From: Amycolatopsis acididurans
GTDB taxonomy: Bacteria; Actinomycetota; Actinomycetes; Mycobacteriales; Pseudonocardiaceae
Assembly (NCBI RefSeq): GCF_012328925.1
Contig: NZ_JAAXLS010000012.1
Location: forward strand, 107,111-171,110
Reading direction: 5' to 3'
DNA: 64,000 bases
The notes under the pieces were generated by a model. It was given only the letters and a program-made list of their open reading frames with translations, was not told the DNA's origin and ran no database searches. Made by a program: the position numbers and the translations under genes. Below, piece by piece: positions 38,941 through 48,248 of the stretch; the first letter of the stretch is position 1, and every line of letters starts with the position of its first letter.

Positions 38941-38961
38941 TTGCAAGCAGGGTGCTTGCAA
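38941..38961. promoter_or_regulatory. Perfect inverted repeat TTGCAAGCA-ggg-TGCTTGCAA
   Basis: The 9-bp arms sit 42 bp before the XRE start, followed directly by TTGCTAGCA (38962-38970), a third near copy of the arm. Likely autoregulatory operator of the XRE protein; it may also silence the divergent PCMT-like gene. Confidence 0.65.
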
Positions 38962-39002
38962 TTGCTAGCAGTAGGGCGTACCTTGGGAGGTGTCGCGAGG
39001 AG

Positions 39003-39443
39003 ATGAGCCAGATGCCTGAGGACGGCTCGCAAGCCGGGCCGATCGAGAAGGTCGGTCACATCGCTTCCGACATCGGTGAGTACATCCGCCAGCAACGCAA
39101 CAACGCGAAGATCTCGTTGCGGCAGCTGTCGAAGCTCGCCGGCGTGTCAAATCCATACCTGAGCCAGATCGAGCGCGGGGTCCGCAAGCCCAGCGCGGAA
39201 ATCCTGCAGCAGATCGCCAAGGGGCTGCGGATCTCCGCCGAGGCGCTGTACGTGCAGGCCGGAATTCTCGATCTGCCCACCGGCGGCCCGGTGCCCGACG
39301 CGATCCGCGCGGACACCGAACTCACCGAGCGGCAGAAACAGATCCTGCTCGATGTCTACGAATCGTTCCGCCGCGAGAACGAAAACGACAAGACGCCAAC
39401 TCCCCTCAAGGAGAGTGAAGATCATGACGAACACCAGGACTGA
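39003..39443 (+). CDS. XRE-family regulator upstream of the HBHA-like gene (Rv0474-like)
   Basis: Encodes 146 aa from ATG 39003, or 143 from ATG 39012, which has better spacing from GAGGAG at 38997. The HTH 'ISLRQLSKLAGVSNPYLSQIERGVRKPSAEILQQIAKGL' lies at about 40-80; an acidic tail follows. The order XRE - HBHA-like - DUF2516 matches Rv0474-Rv0475-Rv0476 of M. tuberculosis. Its last 20 bp overlap the HBHA-like gene, so the two are coupled. Confidence 0.88.
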   Translation: MSQMPEDGSQAGPIEKVGHIASDIGEYIRQQRNNAKISLRQLSKLAGVSNPYLSQIERGVRKPSAEILQQIAKGLRISAEALYVQAGILDLPTGGPVPDAIRADTELTERQKQILLDVYESFRRENENDKTPTPLKESEDHDEHQD

Positions 39444-40080
39444 GGACGTTCGCAAGACCCTGAACACGGCCGTCGAGCAGCTCCGCACGTCGCTGCTGGC
39501 CGCGCTGGGCGCAGGCAACCTCGCCACCCAGGCGGTGACCGACGCGGTGTCCAAGGCCCGCACGCGTGTCACCGAGAGCGGTGAGGTCGCCCGCAAGAAC
39601 ATCGAGGAGCTGCCCAACGAGGTCACCACGCTCCGCGAGAAGCTCGACCCGGCCGAGCTGCGCAAGCTCGTCGACGACTACACCGAGGCCGCACTCAAGC
39701 TGTACAACCGGCTGGCCGAGAACGGCGAGCAGGCGTGGGACAAGTTCGCCGCCGAGCCGCGCGTGAAGGCCGTGCTGGAGCAGGTCGAGGAGGTCCTGAA
39801 GACGACTCAGGACCGCGTCGGAGAGGTGAGCCAGGAGGCCCGCGAGCGCGTCGAGGACGTGCTGGGCCTGGTCGCCAAGAAGACCCGCACCGGTAGCGAG
39901 AAGGTCGCCGAGGCCGGCGAAGAGGTCGCCGAGAAGATCGAGGAGGAGGCGCCCGAGACCAAGCCGGCGCCCAAGACCACCACGGCTTCGCGCACCACGA
40001 CCAGCAGCACCACCACGCGCCGCACCACCGCGGCGAAGAAGCCGGCGACCGGCTCCACCACCCCCAAGACCACCAAGTAA
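39424..40080 (+). CDS. Heparin-binding haemagglutinin (HBHA)-like protein
   Basis: Encodes 218 aa from ATG 39424 (AAGGAGAG upstream). A long coiled-coil/amphipathic helical body (about 5-165, rich in E, R, K, V, L) is followed by a Pro/Thr/Lys/Ala-rich basic tail with repeated TTTxx and AAKKPA-like units, as in mycobacterial HBHA. In mycobacteria the lysine tail binds sulfated glycans and the protein associates with the envelope or lipid bodies. In a soil actinomycete the adhesin role is unproven. A strong terminator follows at 40092. Confidence 0.82.
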   Translation: MTNTRTEDVRKTLNTAVEQLRTSLLAALGAGNLATQAVTDAVSKARTRVTESGEVARKNIEELPNEVTTLREKLDPAELRKLVDDYTEAALKLYNRLAENGEQAWDKFAAEPRVKAVLEQVEEVLKTTQDRVGEVSQEARERVEDVLGLVAKKTRTGSEKVAEAGEEVAEKIEEEAPETKPAPKTTTASRTTTSSTTTRRTTAAKKPATGSTTPKTTK

Positions 40081-40091
40081 GCGGTCCTGTT

Positions 40092-40132
40092 CGAACGGCC
40101 CGTCCGGCACCCGTGTGCCGGGCGGGCCGTTC
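40092..40132 (+). terminator. Terminator after the HBHA-like gene
   Basis: CGAACGGCCCG/CGGGCCGTTCG outer arms and CCGGCAC/GTGCCGG inner arms with a 4-nt loop make a stem of about 18 bp starting 11 bp past the stop codon. Confidence 0.85.
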
Positions 40133-40189
40133 GTGGCATTCTGGACACACGTGAAAGCTTGTGATGGTGAAGGGACGTAGGCTGGGATC

Positions 40190-40486
40190 GTGCCGCTAAT
40201 CGCGCAATGGATCATGATGGTCATCGGCTGGGCCGGGACTCTTGCGGGGCTCGGCGCCTTCATTCACGCCCTGCTGCAACGTTCCGACGCGTTCACCGCC
40301 GCCGACCGCAAGACCAAACCCATCTGGCTGGGCATCACCGGCGCGGGCACGGTCGCCATGGGCCTGTTCGGATTCGGTGGCGCCGGCACGCTGTTCTGGC
40401 TCGCCGGGATCGTCGCGGTGCTGGTGTACCTGGTCGACGTCCGGCCCAAGCTCATCGAAGTCCAGCGCGGCGGCAAGAACTGGTGA
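40190..40486 (+). CDS. DUF2516-family small membrane protein
   Basis: Encodes 98 aa from GTG 40190. Three hydrophobic helices (about 3-27, 45-62, 66-84) with the loop 'ALLQRSDAFTAADRKTKPIWLGITG' characteristic of DUF2516 (Rv0476 type). Function unknown. Its place after the HBHA-like gene is conserved in mycobacteria; here the terminator at 40092 separates the two transcripts. Confidence 0.85.
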   Translation: MPLIAQWIMMVIGWAGTLAGLGAFIHALLQRSDAFTAADRKTKPIWLGITGAGTVAMGLFGFGGAGTLFWLAGIVAVLVYLVDVRPKLIEVQRGGKNW

Positions 40487-40505
40487 TTGGCTAGCCTTGC
40501 GCGTC

Positions 40506-41054
40506 ATGAGGAACTGGACCATCGCGGGCACCCTGACCGTCGAGGTCGCGGCCGAGCGGCCCGATTTGCTCGCCGAGCCGGTGGCGAAGGCACTCGCGAG
40601 GGTCGGGGGCGAAGCCGGAGTCGTGGCGATCGATCCCGAACTCGCCGACACTGCGGCCTTCTGCGAGGCCTACTCGTCGCCGATGTCCGCCTCCGCGAAC
40701 TGCGTCGTCGTCGCGGGCAAGCGCGCCGGTGAGGTGCGCTACGCGGCCGCGCTCGTGCTGGCCACGACGCGCGCCGACGTCAACGGCGTGATCAAGCGGC
40801 GGCTGGACGTGCGTAAGGCGTCGTTCGCACCGATGGACGAGGCCGTCGAGCTGACCGGCATGGCATACGGCGGCATCACGCCCGTCGGCCTGCCCGCCGA
40901 CTGGCCGATCCTGATCGACAAGGCGGTCGCCGACTCGCCCGAACTCGTTATCGGCAGCGGTGTCCGTGGCGGCAAGCTGCTGGTCACCGGGGAGCTGCTC
41001 AGCTCGCTGCCGGGGGCGGAAGTCATCGAAGGCCTCGCCAAAGCGGCCGGGTGA
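40506..41054 (+). CDS. YbaK/prolyl-tRNA editing-domain protein
   Basis: Encodes 182 aa from ATG 40506. The YbaK/ProXp fold is recognisable by 'DVNGVIKRRLDVRKASFAPMDEAVELTGMAYGGITPVGLP' and 'LVIGSGVRGGKLLVTGELL'. Family members clear mischarged tRNA (such as Cys- or Ala-tRNAPro). The conserved lysine of YbaK editing enzymes is probably in 'IKRRLDVRK'. The 3' end overlaps the ammonia-lyase-like gene by 4 bp (GTGA). Confidence 0.82.
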   Translation: MRNWTIAGTLTVEVAAERPDLLAEPVAKALARVGGEAGVVAIDPELADTAAFCEAYSSPMSASANCVVVAGKRAGEVRYAAALVLATTRADVNGVIKRRLDVRKASFAPMDEAVELTGMAYGGITPVGLPADWPILIDKAVADSPELVIGSGVRGGKLLVTGELLSSLPGAEVIEGLAKAAG

Positions 41055-42529
41055 CCGTGTTCGTCCGCGCCGCGGGCGATCTGGAGCCGGATCTCGTCCG
41101 CCGGATCGCCGAGGGTGCGCAGGTGCGGCTGGACGCCGGGTTGATGGCGTCGGTCGCGGCGCAGCGTTCCCGGGTCCTCACCGCTCTGTCGGCAGGGGAA
41201 CCCGTCTACGGCGTCAACACCGGTGCCGGGCGGTTCGCGGGCACGAAGCTCACCGCGCGGCAGCAGGCCGACCACCAGTCGCGGCTGCTCGTCGGCCGCT
41301 CGGTCGGCGGGCCGCCGTGGTTGCCCGAGCGGGATGTCCGTGCGTTGTTCGCCGTGCGGCTGCGCGGGCTGCTCTCACCGGAAACCGGTGCCAGCGCGGA
41401 GGCCGCACGGTTTCTCGTCGAGCGGCTGAACGACGGATTCGTGCCCGCCGTGCCGCGCGGCGGTTTCGGCTCGGCGGGCGAGATCATCCCGCTCAGCCAC
41501 GCGTTCCAGACGTTCCTCGGCGTGGGAACGGTGCTGGCCGGCGGCGCGGAGCTGCCCGCCGCGGAAGCGTTGGCGCAACGGGGAGTCCGGCCGTACCGGC
41601 CCGGCCCGAAGGAGGGCATGACCTTCCTGCAGGGCTCGCCGATGGCCACCGCGCACGCGCTGCTGCGAGCCGCCGAAGGCGCGCACGTCGTGGACCTTCA
41701 GCTCGTGGCCTGCGCGATGACGATCGACGCGATGGGTGCCCCGCGCGCCGGCTACCGGCCCGAGCTGGCCGGACCCGATGAGGTGCTCGCCGACGTGCTT
41801 CGCGAGGTCGGCGAACTGGTGAAAGGCTCGGTGGTCCGGGATCTCGTGCAGGCGCCGGTGTCGGTCCGGGTCGGCCCGCAAGCGCTTGCGCACGCCCGGC
41901 GAACGCTGCGCGAACTCGACGCGGCCGCGTCCCGGATGCTGGCCGCACCTACCGATTCACCCGCGTTCGTCGGCGGCGAGTTCGTGTCCACCGCGGGTTT
42001 TCACGCGGCCGAACCGGGACTTCGGATGGACGCGGCGACGGCCGCGCTCGCGCACGTCGGCGAGGTCAGCGTGCAGCGCATGCACCGGCTGCTCGATGGA
42101 CGCTTCAGCGGGCTGCCCGACCAGCTCACCCCGGACCAGGGCCCGCAGGCCGGGCTCACCGTGGTGCACAAGCGCGCCGTCGGTGAGCTGCACGCGCTGC
42201 GCCGCCTTGCCACACCCGCGACACTGGGCACGCTCGACACGTCGGCGGGACAGGAGGACGTGCAGGCGTTCGCGTGCGCCGCGGGCGAAGAGCTGCGGAC
42301 CGCGATCGACCTGCTGCTGACGATCACGGCTTGTGAGCTGATGATCGCGCACCAGGCGCACGTGCTCCGCGACAAGCCGGGCGCGCCCGCGTTGCGCGAA
42401 CGGTACCGGCGCGTCGGCGAACTGGTGCCCCCGGCGCTCGAAGACCGGCCGCTCGGGCCGGAGATCACAGCACTTGCGGCTGCCTTGCGTTCTCGACGTG
42501 CAGACCTTTCGGCACGGCCAGCCGGGTGA
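41051..42529 (+). CDS. Histidine/aromatic ammonia-lyase family protein with altered MIO triad
   Basis: Encodes 492 aa from GTG 41051. The N-terminal 'PVYGVNTGAGRFAGTKL' keeps the catalytic tyrosine (Y53) and the overall length fits HAL/PAL. In place of the MIO-forming Ala-Ser-Gly ('GASGDLAPLAH') the protein reads 'GSAGEIIPLSH': S141-A142-G143. The middle Ser whose dehydration creates the electrophile is Ala, so the usual cofactor cannot form by the known route. It may be a non-eliminating relative or use another chemistry. It is coupled to the YbaK gene and overlaps a converging ABC permease gene by 65 bp. Confidence 0.85.
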   Translation: MTVFVRAAGDLEPDLVRRIAEGAQVRLDAGLMASVAAQRSRVLTALSAGEPVYGVNTGAGRFAGTKLTARQQADHQSRLLVGRSVGGPPWLPERDVRALFAVRLRGLLSPETGASAEAARFLVERLNDGFVPAVPRGGFGSAGEIIPLSHAFQTFLGVGTVLAGGAELPAAEALAQRGVRPYRPGPKEGMTFLQGSPMATAHALLRAAEGAHVVDLQLVACAMTIDAMGAPRAGYRPELAGPDEVLADVLREVGELVKGSVVRDLVQAPVSVRVGPQALAHARRTLRELDAAASRMLAAPTDSPAFVGGEFVSTAGFHAAEPGLRMDAATAALAHVGEVSVQRMHRLLDGRFSGLPDQLTPDQGPQAGLTVVHKRAVGELHALRRLATPATLGTLDTSAGQEDVQAFACAAGEELRTAIDLLLTITACELMIAHQAHVLRDKPGAPALRERYRRVGELVPPALEDRPLGPEITALAAALRSRRADLSARPAG

Positions 42530-43184
42530 TCAGCGTGAACACGCCCTCGCAGACCAGCGCGAGCACGATCACCGCGACACCACCGGCCAGGATCTCGCCG
42601 TAGCCGCCACGACCCTGCGCGAAACCGTCCACAATGTACCGGCCGAGTCCGCCGCCGTCGTTGACGATCGCGCCGATCGCCACCGTCGCGACGAGCTGCA
42701 GGAACGCCACCCGCGCACCGGCGAGGATCACCGGCAGCGCCAGCGGCAGCTCGATGCCGAACATGATCTGCCGTTCCCGGTACCCCGAACCGCGTGCCGC
42801 GTCCACCGCGTCCGGCTCGACCGAGACGACACCCGCGTAGGTGTTGGTGAACAGCGGCGGCAGGGCCAGCGCCACCAGCGCGACCAGCAGCGGCCAGAAC
42901 GACGTGTTCAGCTCCCACCGGCTGGCCAGGTACCAGAACAGGATGATCAGCCCGAAGCTCGGAATCGCCCGGCCGAGGTTGACCACCGTGCTCGACAGGA
43001 ACGCGCCGCGCCGGTAGTGCGCGAGCCACAGCGCGGGCGGGATCGCCAGTGCCGCGGCCACGACGAGTGCCAGCGCCGAGAACTCCAGATGTTGGATCGT
43101 CCGGTACGGGATGCCCGCGGGGTCGGTCCAGCTCCACCGGTCCGGCTCGCCGAGCCAGGCCCACGCCTCGCTGAAGATGCTCAC
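42465..43184 (-). CDS. Glycine betaine/choline-type ABC permease (OpuC family), downstream subunit
   Basis: Encodes 239 aa from GTG 43184. About five to six membrane helices and the EAA loop 'VDAARGSGYRERQIMFGIELPLALPVILAG' of the OpuCB/ProW group; the segment 'GGGLGRYIVDGFAQGRGGYGEILAGG' is typical of OpuC permeases. The start overlaps the stop of the partner permease (GTGA). With the binding protein at 43956 it forms most of a compatible-solute importer; the ATPase is missing from the locus. Confidence 0.9.
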   Translation of the reverse strand: MSIFSEAWAWLGEPDRWSWTDPAGIPYRTIQHLEFSALALVVAAALAIPPALWLAHYRRGAFLSSTVVNLGRAIPSFGLIILFWYLASRWELNTSFWPLLVALVALALPPLFTNTYAGVVSVEPDAVDAARGSGYRERQIMFGIELPLALPVILAGARVAFLQLVATVAIGAIVNDGGGLGRYIVDGFAQGRGGYGEILAGGVAVIVLALVCEGVFTLITRLAVPKGLHVENARQPQVL

Positions 43185-43864
43185 GCGCGCCCCTTCCGCG
43201 CCCACGGTGCCAGCGCCTTTTCCGACACCCACAGCAGAAAGTCCACGACCACGGCGAGCGCGATCGACAGCACGATGCCGACGATGATCGCGGTCGGGTT
43301 CGGCGTCGTGGTCTGGATGCCTTGGCGGATGAAGTAGCCGAGCCCGCCCATGCCGAGCATCGAGGTGACCGTGACGAGACCGATCGTGGTGACGGCCGCG
43401 ACCCGCAGCCCGGCGATCACGACCGGCAGTGCCAGCGGCAGCTCGACTTTGACCAGCAGCTTCGTCCTCGTGAAGCCCATGCCGACGGCGGCCTCACGGA
43501 CCTCGCCGGGCACCTGCTGGATGCCCGTCACGATGTTGCGCAGCAGGATCAGCAGGGTGTATGTCGCGAGCGGGATCACCGCCGTGGTGAACGACAGCCC
43601 GAAGAACGGTACGAGCAGCGCGAACGCGCCGAGGCTCGGAATCACGTACAGCGTGCCGGTGCCCGCCAGCGCGACGGCGTAGAACCAGCGCCAGCGCAGC
43701 GAGAGCATCGCCAGCGCGACCGAGACGACCAGTCCGATGGCGAGCGCGGCGGCGGTCAGCGCCAGATGCTCGCCGAGCCGTTCGACGATGTGTTCGGCGT
43801 TGCGCTCCACCCAGCGCCACTCGAACAGCGGCCGGTTGGATTCGGCCAGCACGTATTCGCCCAC
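43181..43864 (-). CDS. Glycine betaine/choline-type ABC permease (OpuC family), upstream subunit
   Basis: Encodes 227 aa from GTG 43864. Six helices; the EAA loop 'GEVREAAVGMGFTRTKLLVKVELPLALPVVIAGLRVAAVTTIGLVT' and 'GMGGLGYFIRQGIQTTTPNPTAIIVG' mark it as OpuCB/OpuCD-like. It is divergent from the substrate-binding protein gene with a 91-bp gap that must carry both promoters. Confidence 0.9.
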   Translation of the reverse strand: MGEYVLAESNRPLFEWRWVERNAEHIVERLGEHLALTAAALAIGLVVSVALAMLSLRWRWFYAVALAGTGTLYVIPSLGAFALLVPFFGLSFTTAVIPLATYTLLILLRNIVTGIQQVPGEVREAAVGMGFTRTKLLVKVELPLALPVVIAGLRVAAVTTIGLVTVTSMLGMGGLGYFIRQGIQTTTPNPTAIIVGIVLSIALAVVVDFLLWVSEKALAPWARKGRA

Positions 43865-43955
43865 GGGCCGAGCATAAGGGCACGTCCCGGCATGTGGTTT
43901 CTGTCGGTGGTCGCCGCTAGGGTCGGTGCGTCATCGTTGCGAGAGGGTGGGGATC

Positions 43956-44870
43956 ATGCGCTGGACCAGTGGTTTCAAGCTTGCTGCCGTCGCCGCGGCG
44001 GCGGTTCTCGGGCTTGCCGCTTGCGGGGGAGGCGGCGGTCAGCAGGCCGCGGCGAGCAAGGGCGGCAATCCGATCGTCGTCGCGTCGTTCAACTTCACCG
44101 ACAGCCAGATCCTCGCCGAGCTGTACTCGCAGGCGCTGGAGGCCAAGGGCTACCCGGTCCAGCGCAAGTTCAACATCGGCTCGCGTGAGCTGGTGTACCC
44201 GTCGCTGAAGTCCGGTGAGCTGCAGTTCATCCCCGAGTACCAGGGCGCCGCGATCAGCACCGGCTTCAACGAGCAGGCCCCGAAGGACGCCGATTCCGAG
44301 CACGCGAAGCTCGCGGAGCTGTTCGCGCCTTCCGGCATCTCGTTGCTGAACTACGCGCCCGCGGAGAACAAGAACACCTACATCATGAAGGCCGACACGG
44401 CCAAGGCCCAGGGCATCACCAAGATCAGCGACCTCAAGAAGCTGGACAAGGTCGTGCTCGGCGGCCCGCCGGAGTGCGGCACGCGTGCGAACTGCTTCGT
44501 CGGTTTCCGTGACACCTACAAGCTGAACGTCACGTTCCAGAGCATCCAGGAGGCCGGCCCGCGGCTGGAGCAGCTGAAGTCCGGCGCCGTCACGGTCATC
44601 CCGGTGGACTCGGTCAGCCCGCCCACCGCCGACCCGGCCTACACGGTGCTGCAGGACGACATGAACATCGTGGCCACGGAGAACATCGTGCCCGCGGTGA
44701 ACAAGAAGGTGCTCGACGAGCGCGGCGCGGACTTCGCCAACACGGTCAACGCGGTCAGCGCGAAGCTCACCACGTCGGAGTTGCGCGATCTGAACAAGCA
44801 GGTCGACTCGGACGGTGACGCGGTCGCGGATGTGGCGAAGGACTGGCTGGGCAAGCAAGGGCTGCGCTGA
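43956..44870 (+). CDS. ProX/OsmF-type substrate-binding lipoprotein
   Basis: Encodes 304 aa from ATG 43956. The signal peptide ends in a lipobox 'LGLAAC-GG', so it is a lipid-anchored protein outside the membrane. 'IVVASFNFTDSQILAELYSQALEAKGYPV' and 'GSRELVYPSLKSGELQFIPEYQGA' are the OpuAC/ProX family hallmarks (betaine, choline or carnitine binding). 'PPECGTRANCFVG' contains two cysteines likely to form a disulfide. It serves the permeases encoded divergently. Confidence 0.93.
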   Translation: MRWTSGFKLAAVAAAAVLGLAACGGGGGQQAAASKGGNPIVVASFNFTDSQILAELYSQALEAKGYPVQRKFNIGSRELVYPSLKSGELQFIPEYQGAAISTGFNEQAPKDADSEHAKLAELFAPSGISLLNYAPAENKNTYIMKADTAKAQGITKISDLKKLDKVVLGGPPECGTRANCFVGFRDTYKLNVTFQSIQEAGPRLEQLKSGAVTVIPVDSVSPPTADPAYTVLQDDMNIVATENIVPAVNKKVLDERGADFANTVNAVSAKLTTSELRDLNKQVDSDGDAVADVAKDWLGKQGLR

Positions 44871-44872
44871 TG

Positions 44873-44958
44873 CCAATCCGGCCGGAAGTAGCCCAGACAG
44901 CCTGACCGCAGGCGACCTATGTGAGGCGGACAGCCGTGGCTGTCGGTCGGATTGGCGT
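44873..44958. repeat. Large inverted repeat with internal hairpin after the binding-protein gene
   Basis: GCCAATCCG (44873-44881) and CGGATTGGC (44950-44958) enclose about 70 nt with an inner hairpin GACAGCC-gt-GGCTGTC (44929-44944). It starts 3 bp past the binding-protein stop; probably a transcription terminator. Confidence 0.5.
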
Positions 44959-45014
44959 CGATGGGAGCAGCGCTAGAGTCGGGGCCATCACGACTACTAC
45001 CTCGGGGAGTAATG

Positions 45015-45449
45015 ATGGCTAAGGTCACGGCCACCGCGGAACGGACGATCAACGCGCCGGCGGAGAAGGTGCGCGCGCTCGTCGCCGACTACGCCGACAC
45101 GCGGCCGAAGATCCTGACCGAGCACTACCGCGACTACGAGGTCACCGAGGGCGGCACCGGCGCGGGCACGAAGGCGCGCTGGAAGCTGCAGGCCACGTCG
45201 AAGCGCGTGCGCGACGTCGCGGCCACGGTCACCGAGCCTGCGCCCGGTACCCTGGTGGAGACCGACGCGAACTCCAGCATGGTCACCACGTGGACGGTCA
45301 GCGGCAGCGGTGACCGCAGCATCGTGCGGATCGAGACCACGTGGCAGGGCGCGGGCGGGATCGGCGGCTTCTTCGAGAAGACGTTCGCGCCGGGCGGGCT
45401 CAAGCGCATCTACGAGGGTGTGCTGGGCAAGCTCGCCGATCTGGTGTAA
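45015..45449 (+). CDS. SRPBCC (START-like) family protein
   Basis: Encodes 144 aa from ATG 45015 (ATG 45012 adjoins; GGGGAG upstream). The polyketide-cyclase/START-like fold is suggested by 'AERTINAPAEKVRALVADYADTRPKIL' and 'VTEPAPGTLVETDANSSMVTTWTVS' and a C-terminal long helix 'GGLKRIYEGVLGKLADLV'. It binds hydrophobic ligands in relatives; no catalytic role can be proposed. It is a single-gene unit before the MDR oxidoreductase gene. Confidence 0.8.
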   Translation: MAKVTATAERTINAPAEKVRALVADYADTRPKILTEHYRDYEVTEGGTGAGTKARWKLQATSKRVRDVAATVTEPAPGTLVETDANSSMVTTWTVSGSGDRSIVRIETTWQGAGGIGGFFEKTFAPGGLKRIYEGVLGKLADLV

Positions 45450-45530
45450 GGCGAGCCACAAAGCGGAATTACCGCCCCGGTTCACCGTGTTGTGCCCATG
45501 GATGTGCACGACGACGTTGGGAGTCGCCCC

Positions 45531-46532
<1,002 letters not shown>

Positions 46533-46621
46533 TCCGACGGCTGCCTACGCCGTCGGTCGTACGAGCCGGTCGCGCCTGTGGGCGGACGAGAAACCGCGGC
46601 GTCGCGCCGAAACTGGGCGTC

Positions 46622-47377
46622 ATGACGCTTCAGGAACTCCGGCGAACCGGCGTGCGCCCCGTCGAACGCGTCGCGTACCTCCTCGGTGCGGTGCTTTTCG
46701 CCAGTGGGCTGGTCCACCTCGTGGTGCTGGTCGTTTCCGGCACCACGTGGGAGGGGCCGCTGTCCTACCGCAAGGCGATGACGTTCGGGCTGTCGTTCGG
46801 CCTCACGCTCGCGACCCTGGCCTGGGTGACGTCGTTCCTGCGCATGAACGACCGGTGGCGGAACCTGCTGCTGGGCGCTTTCACAGCGGTCAGCGTGGTC
46901 GAGACCACGCTCGTGACCATGCAGGCCTGGCGTGGTGTCCCGTCGCATTTCAACTTCGAGACCGGCTTCGACACGGCGGTCTCGATGATGCTCGCCGCAG
47001 GCGGCGGCGTGATCATCCTGACCGTCCTCGGCTTCACGGTCGCCGCGCTGCGAACGTCGAGCGGACTGGCGCCGAGCATGCTGCTGGCGCTGCGCTTCGG
47101 ACTGTTCGTGCTGCTCGTCTCGCTCGGCGTCGGCGCGCTGATGATCGCCGACGGCGTGCGCCTCGCGCGCGGCGGCCAACCCGAGCTCGCGTACACCACC
47201 GCCGGCGGCCTGAAGCCCGTCCACGCCGTGGCGATGCACGCGATCCTCGTCGTACCCGCACTCGCGTGGCTGCTGCGCTTCACCACGTGGACCGAACGGC
47301 GCAAGACCCGCGTGATCGGCGCCGTCGCCGCGGGCTACGCGCTCGTCGTCGCCGCCACGTGGCTGGTGTTCGGCTAG
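46622..47377 (+). CDS. Integral membrane protein of unknown function, about seven helices
   Basis: Encodes 251 aa from ATG 46622. Seven hydrophobic segments are evident (about 18-40, 48-68, 80-100, 115-138, 150-172, 200-215, 228-248). Conserved-looking loops include 'TTWEGPLSYRKAMTFGLSFG' and 'QAWRGVPSHFNFETGFD'. I do not recognise the family by name. The 3' end overlaps the converging purU gene by 4 bp. Confidence 0.75.
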   Translation: MTLQELRRTGVRPVERVAYLLGAVLFASGLVHLVVLVVSGTTWEGPLSYRKAMTFGLSFGLTLATLAWVTSFLRMNDRWRNLLLGAFTAVSVVETTLVTMQAWRGVPSHFNFETGFDTAVSMMLAAGGGVIILTVLGFTVAALRTSSGLAPSMLLALRFGLFVLLVSLGVGALMIADGVRLARGGQPELAYTTAGGLKPVHAVAMHAILVVPALAWLLRFTTWTERRKTRVIGAVAAGYALVVAATWLVFG

Positions 47378-48234
47378 AACACCACCGTCCGGTTGCCGTG
47401 GACCAGGACGCGGCCTTCCAGATGCCACCGCAGGCCCCGCGCCAGGGTGACCTTCTCGATGTCGCGGCCCTTGCGCACCAGGTCGGGCACGCTGTCGCCG
47501 TGGTCGACGCGGATTACGTCCTGCTCGATGATCGGGCCCGCGTCGAGGTCCGCGGTCACGTAGTGGCACGTCGCGCCGATCAGCTTGACGCCGCGCCGGT
47601 GCGCCTGGTGGTAGGGCCGCGCGCCGACGAACGACGGTAGGAAGCTGTGGTGGATGTTCACCGCCCGGCCGGTCCACTCGGTGCACAGGTCCGGCGGCAG
47701 GATCTGCATGAACCGCGCCAGCACCACCGCATGGGGGTCGTGCTCGTCGACCAGCTTCCGCACCTCCGCGAACGCCGCCGCCTTGTCACCGGGCGGGAAG
47801 GGCACGTGATGGAACGGGATCCCGTGCGCCCGCGTGATCCCCGCCAGCGAGTCGTGGTTGCCGATCACCGCGCGCACGTCCACGTCCAGCTCGCCGGAGG
47901 CCACCCGGCCCAGCAGGTCGTAGAGGCAGTGCCCCTCCTTCGACACGAGGATCACCACCCGCCGCCGCTCGGCGGTGTCCTCCACCCGCCAGTTCGACTC
48001 CGCCGACAGCGACGCCGCCACCTCGGCGAAGCGCGCCCGCAGCTCGTCCACCCCGAACGGCAGCGAGTCGGCCCGCACCTCCTGCCTGGTGAAGAACCAG
48101 CCGGTGTCCAGATCCGTGTGATAGGCCGCCTCGACGATCCAGCCGCCGGCATCAGCCAGGAACGACGACACGCGCGCGACGATGCCGGTGCGGTCGGGAC
48201 AGCCAAAGGTGATCACATAACGTCGTTCGGACAC
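47374..48234 (-). CDS. purU: Formyltetrahydrofolate deformylase
   Basis: Encodes 286 aa from GTG 48234; GTG 48252 would couple it to the previous gene by a GTGA overlap. An N-terminal ACT domain ('VITFGCPDRTGIVARVSSFLA') is followed by the formyl transferase/hydrolase core with 'VNIHHSFLPSFVGARPYHQAHRRGVKLIGATCHYVTADLDAGPIIEQD'. The H-H-S, H and D catalytic residues are present. It hydrolyses 10-formyl-THF to formate and THF. It is the last gene of the overlapping minus-strand operon that starts with the OlsB-like gene. Confidence 0.95.
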   Translation of the reverse strand: MSERRYVITFGCPDRTGIVARVSSFLADAGGWIVEAAYHTDLDTGWFFTRQEVRADSLPFGVDELRARFAEVAASLSAESNWRVEDTAERRRVVILVSKEGHCLYDLLGRVASGELDVDVRAVIGNHDSLAGITRAHGIPFHHVPFPPGDKAAAFAEVRKLVDEHDPHAVVLARFMQILPPDLCTEWTGRAVNIHHSFLPSFVGARPYHQAHRRGVKLIGATCHYVTADLDAGPIIEQDVIRVDHGDSVPDLVRKGRDIEKVTLARGLRWHLEGRVLVHGNRTVVF

Positions 48235-48248
48235 CCGGCCATTGTCGC

